Below are positions 1-8,450 of a stretch of 50,803 bases of DNA, one piece after another. Every line of letters begins with the position of its first letter. The first letter of the stretch is position 1. Below the pieces are notes generated by a model. That model ran no database searches. It was not told where the DNA came from and was given only the letters and a program-made list of their open reading frames with translations. The translations under genes were made by a program, and so were the position numbers. This DNA is from an uncultured Eubacteriales bacterium (GTDB lineage Bacteria; Bacillota; Clostridia; Oscillospirales; Oscillospiraceae), in contig UROG01000013.1 in the NCBI GenBank assembly GCA_900549485.1, forward strand, positions 1 through 50,803, written 5' to 3'.

Positions 1-16
1 AGCCATGAATTTGATC

Positions 17-31
17 GTCGGCTTTGCCGAC
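17..31. terminator. short GC-rich hairpin at window edge
   Basis: A 6-bp stem GTCGGC/GCCGAC with a TTT loop. It probably belongs to the 3' end of a gene outside the window. No T-run follows, so its termination role is uncertain. Confidence 0.3.
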
Positions 32-37
32 ACCGCA

Positions 38-87
38 ACTCCTCACTCCTCATTCCTAACTCCTCACTCTATGAAGCTCCTCACTCT
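38..87. repeat. imperfect CTCCTCACT short tandem repeat
   Basis: The block repeats ACTCCTCACT/CCTCATTCCTA/ACTCCTCACTCT several times with small differences, and a further CTCCTCACTC lies at its right end. It has no coding signal and sits before the folC promoter. Its meaning is unknown. Confidence 0.45.
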
Positions 88-115
88 GACATAACCCCTC
101 CGGCGCAGTCTTTAC

Positions 116-145
116 TTTACATTTTGCATATCGCTGCTGTATAAT
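116..145 (+). promoter_or_regulatory. predicted sigma-A promoter of folC
   Basis: TTTACA (116-121), an 18-nt spacer, then a perfect TATAAT (140-145), about 90 nt before the folC start. Read by eye only. Confidence 0.5.
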
Positions 146-234
146 CAGAGGCGGAAAAAGTGACGGCGGCGCATGGATCATGCGCCCTGCCGGCTTTTCA
201 CAGTCATGAATGAATACGGGAACACATTGAAGCA

Positions 235-1503
235 ATGAATGCAAAAGAAGCTGTAAATTACATAGAAAGCTATTCATGGAGCCGGACGCGGCTCGGGCTT
301 GAGCGCACAAGAGAGCTGCTCAGGCTGCTTGGCGATCCGCAGAAAAAGCTTAAATTCGTCCACGTGGCGGGGACAAACGGCAAAGGCTCCACCTGCGCAA
401 TGCTTGCATCCGTGCTGCGCTGCGCGGGATACCGCACGGGGCTTTATACCTCCCCCTACATATGCCGCTTCAACGAGCGTATGCAGGTGAACGGCGAGGA
501 TATTCCGGATGAGGAGCTTGCGGAGATAACGGCGGCGGTAAAGCCGCTTGCAGAGGGAATGAGCGACCACCCAAGTCAATTCGAGATAGTGACTGCAATA
601 GCTATGCTGTACTTTCTGCGGCATGGCTGCGACATAGTTGTGCTTGAGGTCGGCATGGGCGGAATAAGCGACGCAACGAATGTGATAGAAGCGCCCGAAT
701 GTGCGGTCATCACAACGATAGGTCTTGAACACACCGAATACCTCGGCAATACGCTTGCGGAGATCGCACGGAACAAGGCGGGCATAATAAAAGAGGGCTG
801 CCCCGCCGTATGCTACCGCGCCTGCGGCGAAGTGGAAGCGGTATTTGAAAAAGCCGCTGCCGAGAAGCACGCCTCTCTGGTAAAAGCCGGATTTGAGGCT
901 CTGCACCCCATATCCGACAGCCTTGACGGGCAGACCTTCTCATTCAGAAACCACGAAAATCTGTTTCTGCCGCTGTTGGGTGCACATCAGCTCAAAAACG
1001 CGGCGGTCGTACTGGAAACGATCGAAATCCTGCAAAAACGCGGTTGGAAAATCACCGAAAAGGACATCCGCGACGGTCTTGCCGAAGTGAAATGGCCGGT
1101 CAGATTTGAGCTTGTGCGTAAAACGCCTCCGTTTATAATCGACGGGGCGCACAACCCCCAATGCGCCGAGGCGCTGGCGGCCGCGCTGGAAAAATATCTC
1201 CCCGGAAAGAAAAACATATTCCTCATCGGCGTGCTTGCCGACAAGGAATATGACAAAATAATCTCCTTTCTGCGCCCATATGCGAAAAGCTTCGTATGCG
1301 TAACACCGGACAGCCCGCGCGCCCTTTCTGCCGATGCACTGGCCGGATATCTTCACTCTCTCGGTGAGGACGCGGTAAGCTGCCGGTCGATCGCAGAGGG
1401 AGTTGACACGGCGCTTTCCTACGCTCTCCCAGTCGTCGCCTGCGGTTCGCTCTATATGGCGGGGCGCGTGAGGGAGGTAATCAAGAGCTTCACCGATAAG
1501 TAA
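235..1503 (+). CDS. folC: bifunctional folylpolyglutamate synthase / dihydrofolate synthase
   Basis: Cytoplasmic ATP-dependent ligase that adds L-glutamate to dihydropteroate and to reduced folates, in folate synthesis and retention. The 422-residue length is normal. Near residue 45 the protein shows the Mur-ligase-type P-loop GTNGKGST, followed by the folate-loop region with TSPY and FNERM. The central EVGMGG segment near residue 138 and the C-terminal DGAHNP motif are both family hallmarks. The start at 235 has only a weak upstream purine stretch (GAAGCA), but it agrees with the expected N-terminus. The gene stands alone with its own promoter and faces the next gene tail to tail. Identification is firm; whether it makes one or both ligations cannot be told from sequence. 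Confidence 0.95.
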   Translation: MNAKEAVNYIESYSWSRTRLGLERTRELLRLLGDPQKKLKFVHVAGTNGKGSTCAMLASVLRCAGYRTGLYTSPYICRFNERMQVNGEDIPDEELAEITAAVKPLAEGMSDHPSQFEIVTAIAMLYFLRHGCDIVVLEVGMGGISDATNVIEAPECAVITTIGLEHTEYLGNTLAEIARNKAGIIKEGCPAVCYRACGEVEAVFEKAAAEKHASLVKAGFEALHPISDSLDGQTFSFRNHENLFLPLLGAHQLKNAAVVLETIEILQKRGWKITEKDIRDGLAEVKWPVRFELVRKTPPFIIDGAHNPQCAEALAAALEKYLPGKKNIFLIGVLADKEYDKIISFLRPYAKSFVCVTPDSPRALSADALAGYLHSLGEDAVSCRSIAEGVDTALSYALPVVACGSLYMAGRVREVIKSFTDK

Positions 1504-1520
1504 GCTTCCCTGGCTAATTG

Positions 1521-1550
1521 CAAATCCCGCGGCTTCTGCCGCGGGATTTG
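1521..1550 (+). terminator. hairpin after folC (first copy of duplicated stem)
   Basis: Perfect 13-bp stem (1521-1533 with 1538-1550) and a TTCT loop. Its 26-base core (1523-1548) occurs again, identically, at 1759-1784 on the other side of the intergenic repeat element. No T-run follows this copy. Confidence 0.6.
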
Positions 1551-1750
1551 AGACTGTCAAAGAACCTCAATTAGGTTCTTTGACAAAAAGGCTGCACTGC
1601 GCTTTGTGCCTCGGTTGTTCGCCTCAGGCGAACAATTCGACACTCGCTCCGTGTAAAGTGTTTTCTCCGACGTACATGCCGCCGGAGAAAACAATCAAAA
1701 CTATTTTTTGCCTGCGGGCAAAAAACTCTGCGAGGCTTTTTTGACAAGCG
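1551..1750 (+). repeat. dispersed TGTCAAA/TTTGACA element, copy 1 (type B body)
   Basis: About 200 bp without a credible gene. It starts with a hairpin, TGTCAAAGAACCT paired with AGGTTCTTTGACA, and ends in CTTTTTTGACAAGC, giving inverted ends. Positions 1587-1657 match the copies at 36,243-36,291 and 50,685-50,747 and, reversed, 21,618-21,660. Further inner stems occur (GTTCGCC/GGCGAAC; GTTTTCTCC/GGAGAAAAC). It lies between folC and the last terminator stem of the gap. It looks like a non-coding mobile or structured-RNA element. Confidence 0.7.
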
Positions 1751-1751
1751 G

Positions 1752-1789
1752 AAGCTGAATCCCGCGGCTTCTGCCGCGGGATTCAGCTT
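1752..1789. terminator. hairpin between convergent folC and DUF255 genes (second copy)
   Basis: Perfect 17-bp stem (1752-1768 with 1773-1789), TTCT loop. The inner 26 bases equal the stem at 1523-1548, but the outer arms differ and still pair. It ends about 16 nt before the stop codon of the leftward gene, so it can serve both strands. Confidence 0.65.
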
Positions 1790-1805
1790 TATAATATCAA
1801 TAATA

Positions 1806-3782
1806 TCATATTGTGACCGGTGCGCCGCACGTTCCGCCCTGACACACATAGAGCGTGGGCTTGCCGTCTTTGCTTTCCGCATCCCTTGTAAAAGGCGCAG
1901 CCTCGGCGAGCTTTGCCGCCTGCGACGGGGTTTTTACCGTCACGGTAAGCTCCGGCGCATAGCCCGCGGTCACGGCTTTGAAGGCTTCGGGAATATTTTC
2001 ATCAGGCAGGACGAACAGCACCTCTTTCGCAGAGTACGCTTCCGAGAGCGCCGCGCACAGCGCAAACGTGGCTGCCGCGAAATACTTTCCGGAAACGCCG
2101 CTTATATACCGCAATATTCCGTCTCTCGCCGTGCGGAAGCTCACATTGCCGGTGTATCTGAACAGCAGATCGAACATCACCGCCGCGCCGCTGTTTCCGG
2201 ATGGCATTGCCCCGTCAAAAATCTCCTTCGGGCGGGTTATGAGCTTTTCGCCGCCGTCCGCACTCATATAGAAAAAGCCTTCGTCAGAAGCAAAATGCTC
2301 CATAACCTCCCCTGCAAGCTCAGCCGCCTTGCAAAGATACTCCGCCTTGTGAGCGGCGCCGAAAAGCTCCAGAAGCCCGAGGGCATAAAAAACATGATCG
2401 TCAAGCCGTGCGTCGAATTTAAGCTCATCTCCGCTCAGACACGCCTTGAGCTTTCCTTTTTCAAAAAAACGTTCCGCCATGAATTTTGCAAGGCTTTCCG
2501 CGGCATACAGATACCGCGCATCCTCAAAAACCGCAGCGGCCTTGGACAGCGCCATAAGCATAAGCCCGTTCCACGACGCAAGCCGTTTCGTATCCGTTTT
2601 CAGCGGCATACGTGCGCTTCTGTATATGCGCATCTTCTCGCACAGCTCATCATAGCCCTCCGGCAGAAGCTGCCAGCGGGTGTTTATCAGGAGATTGGGA
2701 ATGCATTTTCCCCGGAAATTACCATCCGCGTTTATATCATAGCACTCGCAGAAGTGCTTTCCCTCCGCGCCGAGAGCCTTTTCGGCCTCATCGGGAGTAA
2801 AGAGATAATACGCGCCCTCAACTCCCCCGCTGTCCGCGTCAAGACCGCAGAAGTACCCGCCGCCGTCGGAAAGCAGATCGCGCATACACATATCGAGCGT
2901 GTTTTCGGCAACCGTGCGGTAGAGCGGCAGACGCCCGCTCTGCCACGCCTCGGTATAGGTATAGGCAAGCAGCGCATTATCGTACAGCGTCTTTTCAAAG
3001 TGCGGCACAAGCCATTCCCTGTCCGTCGAATACCGGAAGAAGCCGCCGCCGAAATGGTCGTATATTCCGCCGCGATACATGGTTTTGAGCGTTGCGTCCG
3101 CTATGGCGCGGTACTCCTTTCCGCCGGACAGCGCGGCATAGCGCATAAGAAAGACAAGATTCTGCGCTGCCGGGAATTTGGGAGAGCTGCCGAAGCCGCC
3201 GTACTCGCTGTCATACGATGACCTGAGCTGCTCCGCCGCTTTTTTCAGAAATTCCCCGTCCGGCGCGGTCCCGTCGAGACTTGCAGCTCTTTGGAGATAT
3301 CCGTTTATATCCCCCGCGCTTTTCAGCAGCGCCGCTCTGTCGCTTTTCCATTTTTCCGCAACCGCCGTCAGCAGAGATTTAAGCCCCATGCGGTTAATTG
3401 AGTTTTCAAGCGGAATATAGGTGCCTGCAAAAAACGGCTTCTGATCCGGCGTCATTATCACTGTCAGCGGCCAGCCGCCGCTGCCGTTGAGCATAGTACA
3501 CACCGACATGTAAACACTGTCAATATCCGGCCGCTCCTCGCGGTCAACAATTACCGGAACAAAATATTTATTAAGAATATCCGCCGCAGCGCGGTTTTCA
3601 AACGATTCTTTTGCCATAACATGGCACCAATGGCAGGTCGAATATCCTATCGACAGAAAAACGGGCTTATCCTCCGCCTTTGCCTTTTCAAACGCCTCGC
3701 CGCACCACGGATACCAATCGACCGGATTTCCCGCGTGTTCAAGAAGATATGGAGATTTTTCGCTTTCAAGTCTGCTGCTCAT
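1806..3782 (-). CDS. DUF255 thioredoxin-fold protein (YyaL/SPATA20 family)
   Basis: 658 residues, close to the family's usual length. The N-terminal domain (about residues 1-165) is the DUF255 thioredoxin-like fold, with the signature NPVDWYPW and the redox motif C50-H-W-C53. The rest (about 180-650) is an (alpha/alpha)6-barrel-like region resembling N-acylglucosamine 2-epimerase or glycosidase barrels (HFEKTLYDNALL, SWNGLMLMAL). No signal peptide is seen, so it should be cytosolic. The family is widespread, but its substrate and reaction are not established; roles in disulfide chemistry or sugar processing are guesses. GGAGGAAG precedes the ATG and a clean promoter lies upstream, so it is a single-gene transcript. 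Confidence 0.9.
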   Translation of the reverse strand: MSSRLESEKSPYLLEHAGNPVDWYPWCGEAFEKAKAEDKPVFLSIGYSTCHWCHVMAKESFENRAAADILNKYFVPVIVDREERPDIDSVYMSVCTMLNGSGGWPLTVIMTPDQKPFFAGTYIPLENSINRMGLKSLLTAVAEKWKSDRAALLKSAGDINGYLQRAASLDGTAPDGEFLKKAAEQLRSSYDSEYGGFGSSPKFPAAQNLVFLMRYAALSGGKEYRAIADATLKTMYRGGIYDHFGGGFFRYSTDREWLVPHFEKTLYDNALLAYTYTEAWQSGRLPLYRTVAENTLDMCMRDLLSDGGGYFCGLDADSGGVEGAYYLFTPDEAEKALGAEGKHFCECYDINADGNFRGKCIPNLLINTRWQLLPEGYDELCEKMRIYRSARMPLKTDTKRLASWNGLMLMALSKAAAVFEDARYLYAAESLAKFMAERFFEKGKLKACLSGDELKFDARLDDHVFYALGLLELFGAAHKAEYLCKAAELAGEVMEHFASDEGFFYMSADGGEKLITRPKEIFDGAMPSGNSGAAVMFDLLFRYTGNVSFRTARDGILRYISGVSGKYFAAATFALCAALSEAYSAKEVLFVLPDENIPEAFKAVTAGYAPELTVTVKTPSQAAKLAEAAPFTRDAESKDGKPTLYVCQGGTCGAPVTI

Positions 3783-3828
3783 GGAACACTTCCTCCGCGT
3801 TTCAGTTATGCCTGTCTCTGTTATTATG

Positions 3829-3857
3829 ATTATAGCCGTTTATATTCATTCTTTCAA
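3829..3857 (-). promoter_or_regulatory. predicted promoter of the DUF255 gene
   Basis: On the minus strand: TTGAAA (3857-3852), 17-nt spacer, TATAAT (3834-3829), about 50 nt before the start codon. Confidence 0.6.
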
Positions 3858-3915
3858 GTACGTAAAAAGCGTGCATGAATGTGAAAAAATAGTCTTAATT
3901 TAACAAATATTCCTA

Positions 3916-3944
3916 TTTACATCATGAATTTGCTGTGGTAAAGT
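3916..3944 (+). promoter_or_regulatory. predicted promoter of the aminotransferase gene
   Basis: TTTACA (3916-3921), 17-nt spacer, TAAAGT (3939-3944). It lies 30 nt upstream of the start codon, back to back with the leftward promoter at 3829-3857. Confidence 0.5.
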
Positions 3945-3973
3945 AAACCTATTAAAAGATAGGAGGTAAAATT

Positions 3974-5158
3974 ATGGTTAATTTCGCAGACAGAATGTCC
4001 AAGGTGAAAGCGTCGGAAATAAGAGAGCTGCTTGCACTTACAGCCAAGCCCGAAATTATCTCTTTCGCCGGCGGTCTTCCCGCTCCGGAGCTGTTCCCCG
4101 TTGAGCAGATGGAAGCCGCGATCGACGCGGTTATGAAGGAAAACGGCAGAGCCGCCTTGCAGTATGGCACCACGGAGGGTGCGCCGCGCCTCAGAGAGCA
4201 GATCGCCGAAAGGCTCCTTGCGAAAAACGGTATCCACACCGATATAAAAAATATCCTTACGACTGCCGGCAGCCAGCAGGGTCTTGACTTCGCTGCGCGT
4301 CTGTTTGTCAACCCCGGCGACGTGGTAATTATGGAAAGTCCGTCATATCTCGGCGCCATAAACGCGTTCATCCCCAGCCAGCCCAAGTTTGTGGAGATCC
4401 CCACGGATGAGAACGGCATGATCATGGAGGAACTCGAAAAGGTTCTTGCCACGACCCCCAATGTAAAGATGATCTACGTTATCCCCGATTTCCAGAACCC
4501 GTCCGGCCGTACATGGCCGCTTGAGCGCCGCAAGAAGTTCATGGAGATAATCAGCAGGTATGAGATCCCCGTGCTTGAGGACAACCCCTACGGCGAGCTT
4601 CGCTACAAGGGCGAGTATCAGCCCGCGCTCAAATCCATGGACGAAAAGGGGCTTGTTATCTATCTCGGCACCTTCTCGAAAATTCTCGCCCCCGGTCTCC
4701 GTCTCGGCTGGATCGTTGCAAACGACGAGTATATCAACAAGTTCAATCTCATCGCGCAGGCGGCCGTTCTCCAGACGTCCACATTCAACATCGCCGTCGT
4801 CGCAAAGTATATCGATATGTTCGATCTTGACGCGCACGTCGATGTTATCCGCGAAACCTACAAGCACCGCTGCACCCTGATGGTTGACAGCATGAAGAAA
4901 TATTTCCCCGATGGCATCAGCTTCACCGACCCTGACGGCGGTCTTTTCACATGGGCGGAGCTGCCTGATTATATCGACACCAAGGAAATGGCTTCGCAGG
5001 CTCTTGACGAAAAAGTCGCATATGTTCCGGGCGCAAGCTTCTTCCCCAACGGCGGCAACAACCACTGCATGAGGCTTAACTACTCATGCATGCCCGACGA
5101 CAGGATCATCGAAGGCATAAAGAGACTCGGAAACGTCATAAAGTCAAATCTCAGATAG
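3974..5158 (+). CDS. PLP-dependent class I/II aminotransferase (LysN/2-aminoadipate-type)
   Basis: 394 residues, fold-type I PLP enzyme, cytosolic. It carries the Schiff-base lysine motif GTFSKILAPGLRLGW (about residues 229-243), the upstream aspartate/tyrosine region IYVIPDFQNPSG, and the C-terminal arginine segment NHCMRLNYS that binds the substrate carboxylate. This layout is typical of the 2-aminoadipate/aromatic/branched-chain aminotransferases related to MocR regulators, but without the regulator's DNA-binding domain. Start chosen from AGGAGG 8 nt upstream. It is a single gene with a strong terminator. Substrate is not predictable; amino-acid transamination is secure. Confidence 0.9.
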   Translation: MVNFADRMSKVKASEIRELLALTAKPEIISFAGGLPAPELFPVEQMEAAIDAVMKENGRAALQYGTTEGAPRLREQIAERLLAKNGIHTDIKNILTTAGSQQGLDFAARLFVNPGDVVIMESPSYLGAINAFIPSQPKFVEIPTDENGMIMEELEKVLATTPNVKMIYVIPDFQNPSGRTWPLERRKKFMEIISRYEIPVLEDNPYGELRYKGEYQPALKSMDEKGLVIYLGTFSKILAPGLRLGWIVANDEYINKFNLIAQAAVLQTSTFNIAVVAKYIDMFDLDAHVDVIRETYKHRCTLMVDSMKKYFPDGISFTDPDGGLFTWAELPDYIDTKEMASQALDEKVAYVPGASFFPNGGNNHCMRLNYSCMPDDRIIEGIKRLGNVIKSNLR

Positions 5159-5187
5159 TTCTGAGCGGAAGCTGCTATTAAATATGG

Positions 5188-5229
5188 AAAAAGTCACGGT
5201 TATCTGAAACAAGAACCGTGACTTTTTTG
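5188..5229 (+). terminator. Rho-independent terminator of aminotransferase gene
   Basis: Stem AAAAAGTCACGGTT paired with AACCGTGACTTTTT, loop of about 12 nt, ending in a T-run. Confidence 0.85.
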
Positions 5230-5277
5230 CTTGCAGGATGAACTGCCGGGACTTCCCTGTGCAGCTGTTTTACGGCA

Positions 5278-5306
5278 TTTACACAGTCCGTTATAAATGA
5301 TATAAT
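5278..5306 (+). promoter_or_regulatory. predicted promoter of the MarR-like gene
   Basis: TTTACA (5278-5283), 17-nt spacer, perfect TATAAT (5301-5306), about 80 nt before the start. Confidence 0.65.
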
Positions 5307-5386
5307 AAAAATATAGAAACATTTGTATATTTGAAAAATGCCCTTTATGGACTGCGCCGAATTTTGACAGGGGGGGATGAGCCGAA

Positions 5387-5890
5387 ATGAACAGGCAAGA
5401 GATACTGAACGAACTGTGGAATCAGCAGGATATTGCTTTTGATATTACTACCGAATATGATGCTCTCCCGCATCGTTACGGACATATAGTACTCTATCAA
5501 GCTGAGGCATATATGATAGATGCAATTGGGGAAAATCCAGGTATTACCACAACAGAGCTTGCAGAGGCAATGGGAAAAAGCGTAAGCGCTTGTTCCCAAA
5601 TTATAAAAAAACTCAGCACAAAAAAGTTGGTGATTCAAACAAAAAACGAATTCAACGGACGCCTGTATAATCTGGAATTAACTGCTGAAGGGTATATAAT
5701 ATATTCTGCACATATTGCCGTAATAGAGAAATGTAAACAGGCTACCTATAAATTATTGGAATCATACAGTAATGAAGAACTGATGGCTGCTATAGACATT
5801 CAAAGAGTTCTTAATTATTCCTATGCAAACGACGTAAAACTGGCAAAAGCAGATATGAATGCGATAAGAAATTTTGTTGAAAATACATAA
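5387..5890 (+). CDS. MarR-type winged-helix transcriptional regulator
   Basis: 167 residues. The central winged helix-turn-helix (about residues 45-105: NPGITTTELAEAMGKSVSAC, then a wing with RLYNLELTAEG) fits the MarR family, flanked by helices that would form the dimer interface. Such proteins bind palindromes in promoters and release on ligand binding or oxidation. A GGGGGG purine run 10 nt upstream supports the start. The gene is visibly richer in A and T and uses different codons from its neighbours, which suggests recent transfer. It lies directly upstream of, and in the same direction as, the ABC transporter genes, whose promoter contains a 12-bp palindrome, so it may regulate them. 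No ligand can be proposed. Confidence 0.75.
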   Translation: MNRQEILNELWNQQDIAFDITTEYDALPHRYGHIVLYQAEAYMIDAIGENPGITTTELAEAMGKSVSACSQIIKKLSTKKLVIQTKNEFNGRLYNLELTAEGYIIYSAHIAVIEKCKQATYKLLESYSNEELMAAIDIQRVLNYSYANDVKLAKADMNAIRNFVENT

Positions 5891-5948
5891 TTCGTCAAGG
5901 CCTTTTTGTTGCTATTTTACGAAAAATAAGTAAGGCTCTATTTGGGGC

Positions 5949-5977
5949 TTGCATGACATTTTAAAATGCTGTATAAT
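5949..5977 (+). promoter_or_regulatory. promoter with internal palindrome upstream of ABC transporter operon
   Basis: TTGCAT (5949-5954), 17-nt spacer, TATAAT (5972-5977). The spacer holds the perfect 12-bp palindrome CATTTTAAAATG (5957-5968), placed where a repressor would block RNA polymerase. The neighbouring MarR-type protein is a candidate binder (inference). Confidence 0.6.
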
Positions 5978-6081
5978 CATGTCGCATTGTTAAGCAGCTT
6001 AAGCATTTTCAGTAAAATATAGTTATACACTTGGTTTTTTAGTGTGTAATATATATACAAAAAAAATATGGAGGAAATGAC

Positions 6082-7440
6082 ATGAAAAGAACACTCTCAA
6101 TTCTGCTTGCGGTTATCATGGTTGCTGCCATGATCCCGGCGGCAGCGGCAGTTAACGAGCCGTACCCCGACAAGGTGACGATCAGTTTTGTCGATATTTC
6201 ACCTTCGCCTGAACGTGAAAAGATGTACAGAGAAATGATAGAAGCCTTTAAAGAGGTTGAGCCGAACATTACCGTTGAGTATGAGACGATCCCCTGGGAT
6301 GACGCTCACAACAAGCTTGCCATGCTCGGTGCTACCGGCAGCATGCCCGACGTTATTCAGGTTCACTACACATGGATATCGGAATTTGTGGGCGCAGGCT
6401 GGGCACAGAACCTTTCCGACTACCTTGCCGATTATGAATATTATGACGGCTTCACCGATTACTGCAAAAACGTTCTTCTGAAGAACAATCAGGAAGATAT
6501 TTACGGCGGCGTTTACTTCATTCCCGATGCAGTTCTGAACACCGGCATCATGTACCGCACCGACTACTTTGAAGAAGCAGGTGTTACCCCCAATCCCGAC
6601 TGGACGCTTGAGGAATTTGTAGAAACCTGCGCCAAACTGACCGATCCTGAAAAGGGGCGCTATGGCCTTGCATACCGCGGTGCTCGCGGCGGCTTCGACC
6701 AGATCAGCTGGAACCTCTTTGCAGCCAACAAGGGCTATATGTTCGATGACACCGGCAAGTGCCTGTTCGACTCTGAGCCCGCACTGAAAGCGTTTGAGCT
6801 TTACACCAGCGTTTATCTCAACGGCTATGCACCCAAGGACTCCATAAGCTGGGGCTTCTCCGAAATGCTTCAGGGCTTCTCCAGCGGTACCTGCGCGATG
6901 CTCATGCAGAACCCCGATGCGGTTCCTCTGCTTGCATCCAGCATGGATATGAGCAAGGTGGGCTTCCTTCCTCTGCCCAGAAATGCCGATGGTGAATTCT
7001 ACAGTGAGGCCGCTCCCTCCTACTGCTACGGCATTTCCGCAAATTCCGAAAATGCGGACGCCGCATGGCGCTTTATCGGATTCGTATCAAACCCCGAGAA
7101 CAATACCAAATACTGCAAAGTCACCGGTCTTATCCCTGTAATGAAAGAGGCTCTGTCCGATCCTTACTTCGGTGAAGGTGTTGTCGGCGCATTCATGGAG
7201 TCCCTTGAGGACGACGGCTTTGTCGTCCCCTCCGTATGGGGCTACTATCCTGAGCTTGGAACCATCCGTGAGACTGTTATGGACGCGGAAGTGCAGAAGT
7301 ATCTCACCGGCGAGCAGACCGCTGCCGAATCTATGGGCAACCTTGCAAAGCTCTGCACCGATGCACAGCGCGCATACATGAAAGAGCACCCCGAGGTACC
7401 CATTCCTCAGCCCGTTGTTGTAAAGAACGTCGGCAAATGA
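6082..7440 (+). CDS. extracellular solute-binding protein (family 1, sugar type)
   Basis: 452 residues. A Sec signal peptide (residues 1-23, MKRTLSILLAVIMVAAMIPA followed by AAA) precedes a typical periplasmic-binding-protein family 1 body: helix after DISPSPEREKMYREMIEAF, the ITVEYETIPWDD segment, and a long alpha/beta body ending about residue 450. It should capture a sugar or other small solute and hand it to the two permeases that follow. Oddly for a Gram-positive, no lipobox cysteine is visible at the cleavage site, so anchoring is unexplained. GGAGGAAATGAC gives a strong ribosome site. A stem-loop follows the gene before the permeases. Substrate unknown. Confidence 0.9.
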   Translation: MKRTLSILLAVIMVAAMIPAAAAVNEPYPDKVTISFVDISPSPEREKMYREMIEAFKEVEPNITVEYETIPWDDAHNKLAMLGATGSMPDVIQVHYTWISEFVGAGWAQNLSDYLADYEYYDGFTDYCKNVLLKNNQEDIYGGVYFIPDAVLNTGIMYRTDYFEEAGVTPNPDWTLEEFVETCAKLTDPEKGRYGLAYRGARGGFDQISWNLFAANKGYMFDDTGKCLFDSEPALKAFELYTSVYLNGYAPKDSISWGFSEMLQGFSSGTCAMLMQNPDAVPLLASSMDMSKVGFLPLPRNADGEFYSEAAPSYCYGISANSENADAAWRFIGFVSNPENNTKYCKVTGLIPVMKEALSDPYFGEGVVGAFMESLEDDGFVVPSVWGYYPELGTIRETVMDAEVQKYLTGEQTAAESMGNLAKLCTDAQRAYMKEHPEVPIPQPVVVKNVGK

Positions 7441-7476
7441 TCTTCGCTTAAAATTTATAATACCGGCAAAATTTCA

Positions 7477-7504
7477 ATTGCCCCATGCTTATCCATGGGG
7501 CAAT
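7477..7504 (+). other. perfect stem-loop between binding protein and permeases
   Basis: 11-bp perfect stem (7477-7487 with 7494-7504) and a 6-nt loop, with no T-run after it. It lies 37 nt after the binding-protein stop codon. Such stems often block 3' exonucleases and keep the binding-protein mRNA more abundant than the permease mRNA. An ATG at 7485 falls inside the stem, which argues against that being the permease start. Confidence 0.7.
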
Positions 7505-7535
7505 GCTATTAATGCCGGGAGAAAAGAGGTCACAA

Positions 7536-8450
7536 GTGAAGAAATCACAAAACAACAGTGTCAAAAAAGTCGATAAAATCAGTTATACGCCTTACAAATT
7601 TTTAGCGCCCACTATCGCGGCTATGCTTTTGCTGATGGGTTATCCCCTCGTCAACAACGTATGGCTGGCATTTCAGAGAAAAAATCTTCTGACACCCAAC
7701 AAGACCGGCTTTTACGGCTTCGGAAACTTCACGGCGATCTTCGCGGATAAGGACATCCCTATGATCGCGTGGCACACGCTTATTTTTGTCGTATGCACAG
7801 TCGGACTGCAATTTTTCCTCGGCTTCGGTCTGGCAATGGTGCTCAGAAAACCTTTCAGAGGAAGAAAGTTATACCAGTCCATTGTTTTCGTACCGTGGGC
7901 GTTTTCCGGCATGATCGTCGGTCTGATTTTCAAGTGGCTGTTCAACGGCGAATTCGGCGCCGTCAATGATATTTTATTAAAGCTGAACCTTATCAGTCAG
8001 AAAATTTCTTTTCTGGGTTCGTCCTCGCTCGCTCTGATGGTCGTCATCCTTGCGCTGGTATGGGTGGGCGTTCCGTTCTTTGCGATCATGATTCTCGCGG
8101 CGCTGCAATCCATTCCCTCATCTCTGTATGAGGCGGCGGATATAGACGGTGCCGGAAGCTTTACCAAGTTTTTCAGCATCACGCTTCCGTTTATCAAGCC
8201 AACGATAATCATGACCCTGCTTCTGCGCACGATATGGGTCTTCAACAACGCGGATATGATATACGTTATCACACAAGGCGGTCCGGGCAACAGTACCCAT
8301 ACGCTCAGTTCGTATCTGTACGCAAAATCCCTCTCATCCCTTGACTTCGGCTATACGGCTGCACTCGGTCTGATTTTCATGATTGGTCTTGCTATATATG
8401 CAAGCATCGTTATCAGGGTTACAAACTATGAAGAGGCGGGTGATTTCTGA
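7536..8450 (+). CDS. ABC sugar transporter permease (MalF/UgpA type)
   Basis: 304 residues from a GTG start; the AGAGGT five nt upstream supports GTG over an in-frame ATG at 7485 that sits inside a stem-loop. About six membrane helices begin at residue 20 (FLAPTIAAMLLLMGYPLV). The conserved permease coupling loop near residue 205 (EAADIDGAGSFTKFFSITLP) fits the binding-protein-dependent importer EAA motif. It pairs with the following permease to form the channel for the upstream binding protein. No ATPase gene is present nearby, so a shared MsmX-like ATPase elsewhere is likely. The stop overlaps the next start. Confidence 0.92.
   Translation: MKKSQNNSVKKVDKISYTPYKFLAPTIAAMLLLMGYPLVNNVWLAFQRKNLLTPNKTGFYGFGNFTAIFADKDIPMIAWHTLIFVVCTVGLQFFLGFGLAMVLRKPFRGRKLYQSIVFVPWAFSGMIVGLIFKWLFNGEFGAVNDILLKLNLISQKISFLGSSSLALMVVILALVWVGVPFFAIMILAALQSIPSSLYEAADIDGAGSFTKFFSITLPFIKPTIIMTLLLRTIWVFNNADMIYVITQGGPGNSTHTLSSYLYAKSLSSLDFGYTAALGLIFMIGLAIYASIVIRVTNYEEAGDF

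Noticed and set aside
1571..1882. Small minus-strand protein inside the repeat element (also at 50,568-50,789)
   Set aside because: The shared peptide comes only from the repeat body, with different frames and ends in each copy and no ribosome site.
7485..7535. N-terminal extension of the first permease from the ATG at 7485
   Set aside because: That ATG lies inside a perfect stem-loop without ribosome site; the GTG at 7536 has AGAGGT in place.
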